From the NCBI GenBank assembly GCA_029052375.1, contig JAIDJD010000421.1:1-6080 (forward strand): a stretch of DNA of 6,080 nt, in the 5' to 3' direction. Position 1 is the stretch's first letter, and each line of letters starts with the position of its first letter. This document shows, one piece after another, positions 5,417-6,080 of the stretch. The notes beneath the pieces are model-generated. The model saw nothing but the letters and a program-made list of their open reading frames with translations. It did not search any database and was not told the origin of the DNA. Position numbers and translations under genes: made by a program. The DNA is from Duncaniella sp. Lineage in GTDB: Bacteria > Bacteroidota > Bacteroidia > Bacteroidales > Muribaculaceae.

Positions 5417-5548
5417 GCGCTACAAAATTAGGCATTGTAGAATCCCGATGCAAGCACTATACCGGAAATCTAAACTGATATAAACACAATCTAAAGGCTA
5501 TCGCTCTGATTATCAAGGGTAATGTATTCTGTTGATATCGGCGTCGGT
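5230..5548. other. Intergenic stretch without a protein gene, rich in inverted repeats
   Basis: About 320 bases between the pectate lyase terminator and the DUF6377 gene. It has no convincing coding frame: only ORFs of about 20-24 codons, such as 5248-5310 plus and 5361-5435 minus. Base composition is more AT-rich than in the neighbouring genes. Inverted repeats seen: TTACCCTT (5261-5268) with AAGGGTAA (5515-5522); GATAATCAGA (5326-5335) with TCTGATTATC (5505-5514); CATGAA (5306-5311) with TTCATG (5316-5321); ATGCCT (5363-5368) with AGGCAT (5430-5435); GTCTGAG (5380-5386) with CTCAGAC (5407-5413); and GGAG-GAAA-CTCC (5393-5404). These nest without crossing, so one folded RNA or a small mobile repeat are both possible. 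Confidence 0.6.
5423..5454 (-). promoter_or_regulatory. Possible minus-strand promoter in the intergenic region
   Basis: Minus-strand TAATTTTG (5430-5423) fits TAnnTTTG, with CTTG (5454-5451) exactly 20 bases upstream, the same spacing as in the thi promoter. No protein gene follows it before the terminator at 5196-5229. Short degenerate boxes occur by chance in AT-rich DNA, so this is tentative. Confidence 0.35.
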
Positions 5549-6080
5549 CTAAACTCTATCTAAAAGAGTTTTGGGCTCTTCCGAGGTTATAAGGCCAATC
5601 CGCTTGATCTGTTCGTCGATGCTGGCGCGGTCTTTGGCGCGTGTCCTCAGCTTGTTGCGGTAGGTGTATATGGTGTTGGTCGATATGCCCAGCGAGCGCG
5701 CTATCACAGCCGGGTCTTCGATGCCGAGACGGCTAAGGGCGGCGAGACGCAGCTCCGTGTTGAGTTTGCCGCTGTCAGGCGCCGCTATCTGTCTGTCGGG
5801 GAGCAGGAGGTCGTTGACCTCGTCGATGAAGTTTGGGAAGAGCTGGAGCACGGCACGGTCGAACACTTCGTTGAACTTGCGTCTGGCATTGTCTGTCACA
5901 TGGCCTGACTTGAGCCAAGCGAGCAGCTCTTCCTGCTGTCGCGCTACAAGTCTCCGCTGGCAAGTCTTATTGTAGATTTCCATCTCTTCGATATAGCTCG
6001 AGCTGAGGTTGAGGAATTCGGATATGAAGGTTTCCTTGGCCTCGTTGGCACGGGCCAGTTTTTTCTCTGTATCTTTCAGC
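5549..6080 (-). CDS. DUF6377-type transcriptional regulator, C-terminal part (5' end outside window)
   Basis: The last 176 residues of a larger protein; the frame stays open to the right edge, so the ATG at 5983 is internal. Seen from the edge: a charged helical, probably coiled-coil start (KDTEKKLARANEAKETFISE, 2-21), then EFLNLSSSYIEE (21-32), a middle helical part with FDRAVLQLFPNFIDEVNDLL (73-92), and a LuxR-like helix-turn-helix at about 106-150: LNTELRLAALSRLGI, then IARSLGISTNTIYTYRNKLR (126-145) as turn and recognition helix. Such proteins in Bacteroidetes usually have N-terminal TPR repeats and a membrane helix before this part, so a membrane-bound sensor-regulator is expected, but those parts lie outside the window. 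The pattern match to DUF6377 is from memory. Its targets are unknown; it faces the pectate lyase gene tail to tail across the intergenic region. Confidence 0.85.
   Translation of the reverse strand, partial: LKDTEKKLARANEAKETFISEFLNLSSSYIEEMEIYNKTCQRRLVARQQEELLAWLKSGHVTDNARRKFNEVFDRAVLQLFPNFIDEVNDLLLPDRQIAAPDSGKLNTELRLAALSRLGIEDPAVIARSLGISTNTIYTYRNKLRTRAKDRASIDEQIKRIGLITSEEPKTLLDRV

Noticed and set aside
5361..5435. 24-codon minus-strand ORF as a leader peptide
   Set aside because: It overlaps the main hairpin, has no run of one amino acid's codons, and no biosynthetic gene follows on that strand.
5469..5495. Repeated TCTAAA words as an operator or short repeat array
   Set aside because: Six-base words at irregular spacing in AT-rich DNA are expected by chance.
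5551..5571. AAACTCT/AGAGTTT inverted repeat at the regulator stop codon as a terminator
   Set aside because: The stem is AT-rich and is not followed by a U-run on the minus strand.

Overview
The window looks like a chromosomal segment of an anaerobic Bacteroidales bacterium, GC-rich for the group and perhaps Muribaculaceae-like. Three things point there. The promoter boxes fit the Bacteroidetes TAnnTTTG / TTTG pattern rather than TATAAT / TTGACA. There is no clear Shine-Dalgarno sequence before the genes. A DUF6377-type regulator, a family known from Bacteroidetes, sits at the right edge. The use of ThiH (radical SAM tyrosine lyase) instead of ThiO fits an anaerobe. The taxon below the order is inference.

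Left two thirds (1-4026), minus strand: a tightly packed thiamine (thiazole-branch) operon, read right to left as promoter, TPP riboswitch, thiS, a double-domain ThiE/TenI-like + ThiE fusion, thiG, thiH and thiF, with thiF running off the left edge. Gaps between genes are 4, 1, 2 and -20 bases, so the genes are almost certainly one transcript. Together they make the thiazole phosphate and join it to HMP-PP. ThiF adenylates ThiS, which then receives sulfur at its GG tail. ThiH makes dehydroglycine from tyrosine. ThiG condenses these with deoxyxylulose 5-phosphate. The ThiE domain makes thiamine phosphate. No thiC or thiD is seen in the window, although many Bacteroides operons carry thiC between thiG and thiH.

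Centre (3831-4098): a divergent control region. The thi promoter (minus) and the -7 element of the plus-strand gene lie within about 50 bp of each other, and the TPP aptamer starts almost at the predicted thi transcription start.

Right third: a secreted family-10 pectate lyase on the plus strand (4099-5178) with a strong intrinsic terminator. Then comes a gene-poor stretch of about 320 bases holding several inverted repeats and a good match to a minus-strand promoter, so it may encode a small structured RNA. Finally there is the C-terminal part of a DUF6377 regulator with a LuxR-like helix-turn-helix, minus strand, cut by the right edge. The least explained part of the window is the intergenic stretch 5230-5548. 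The rest is recognisable, with some unusual details (ThiE fusion, missing thiC, riboswitch internal repeat).
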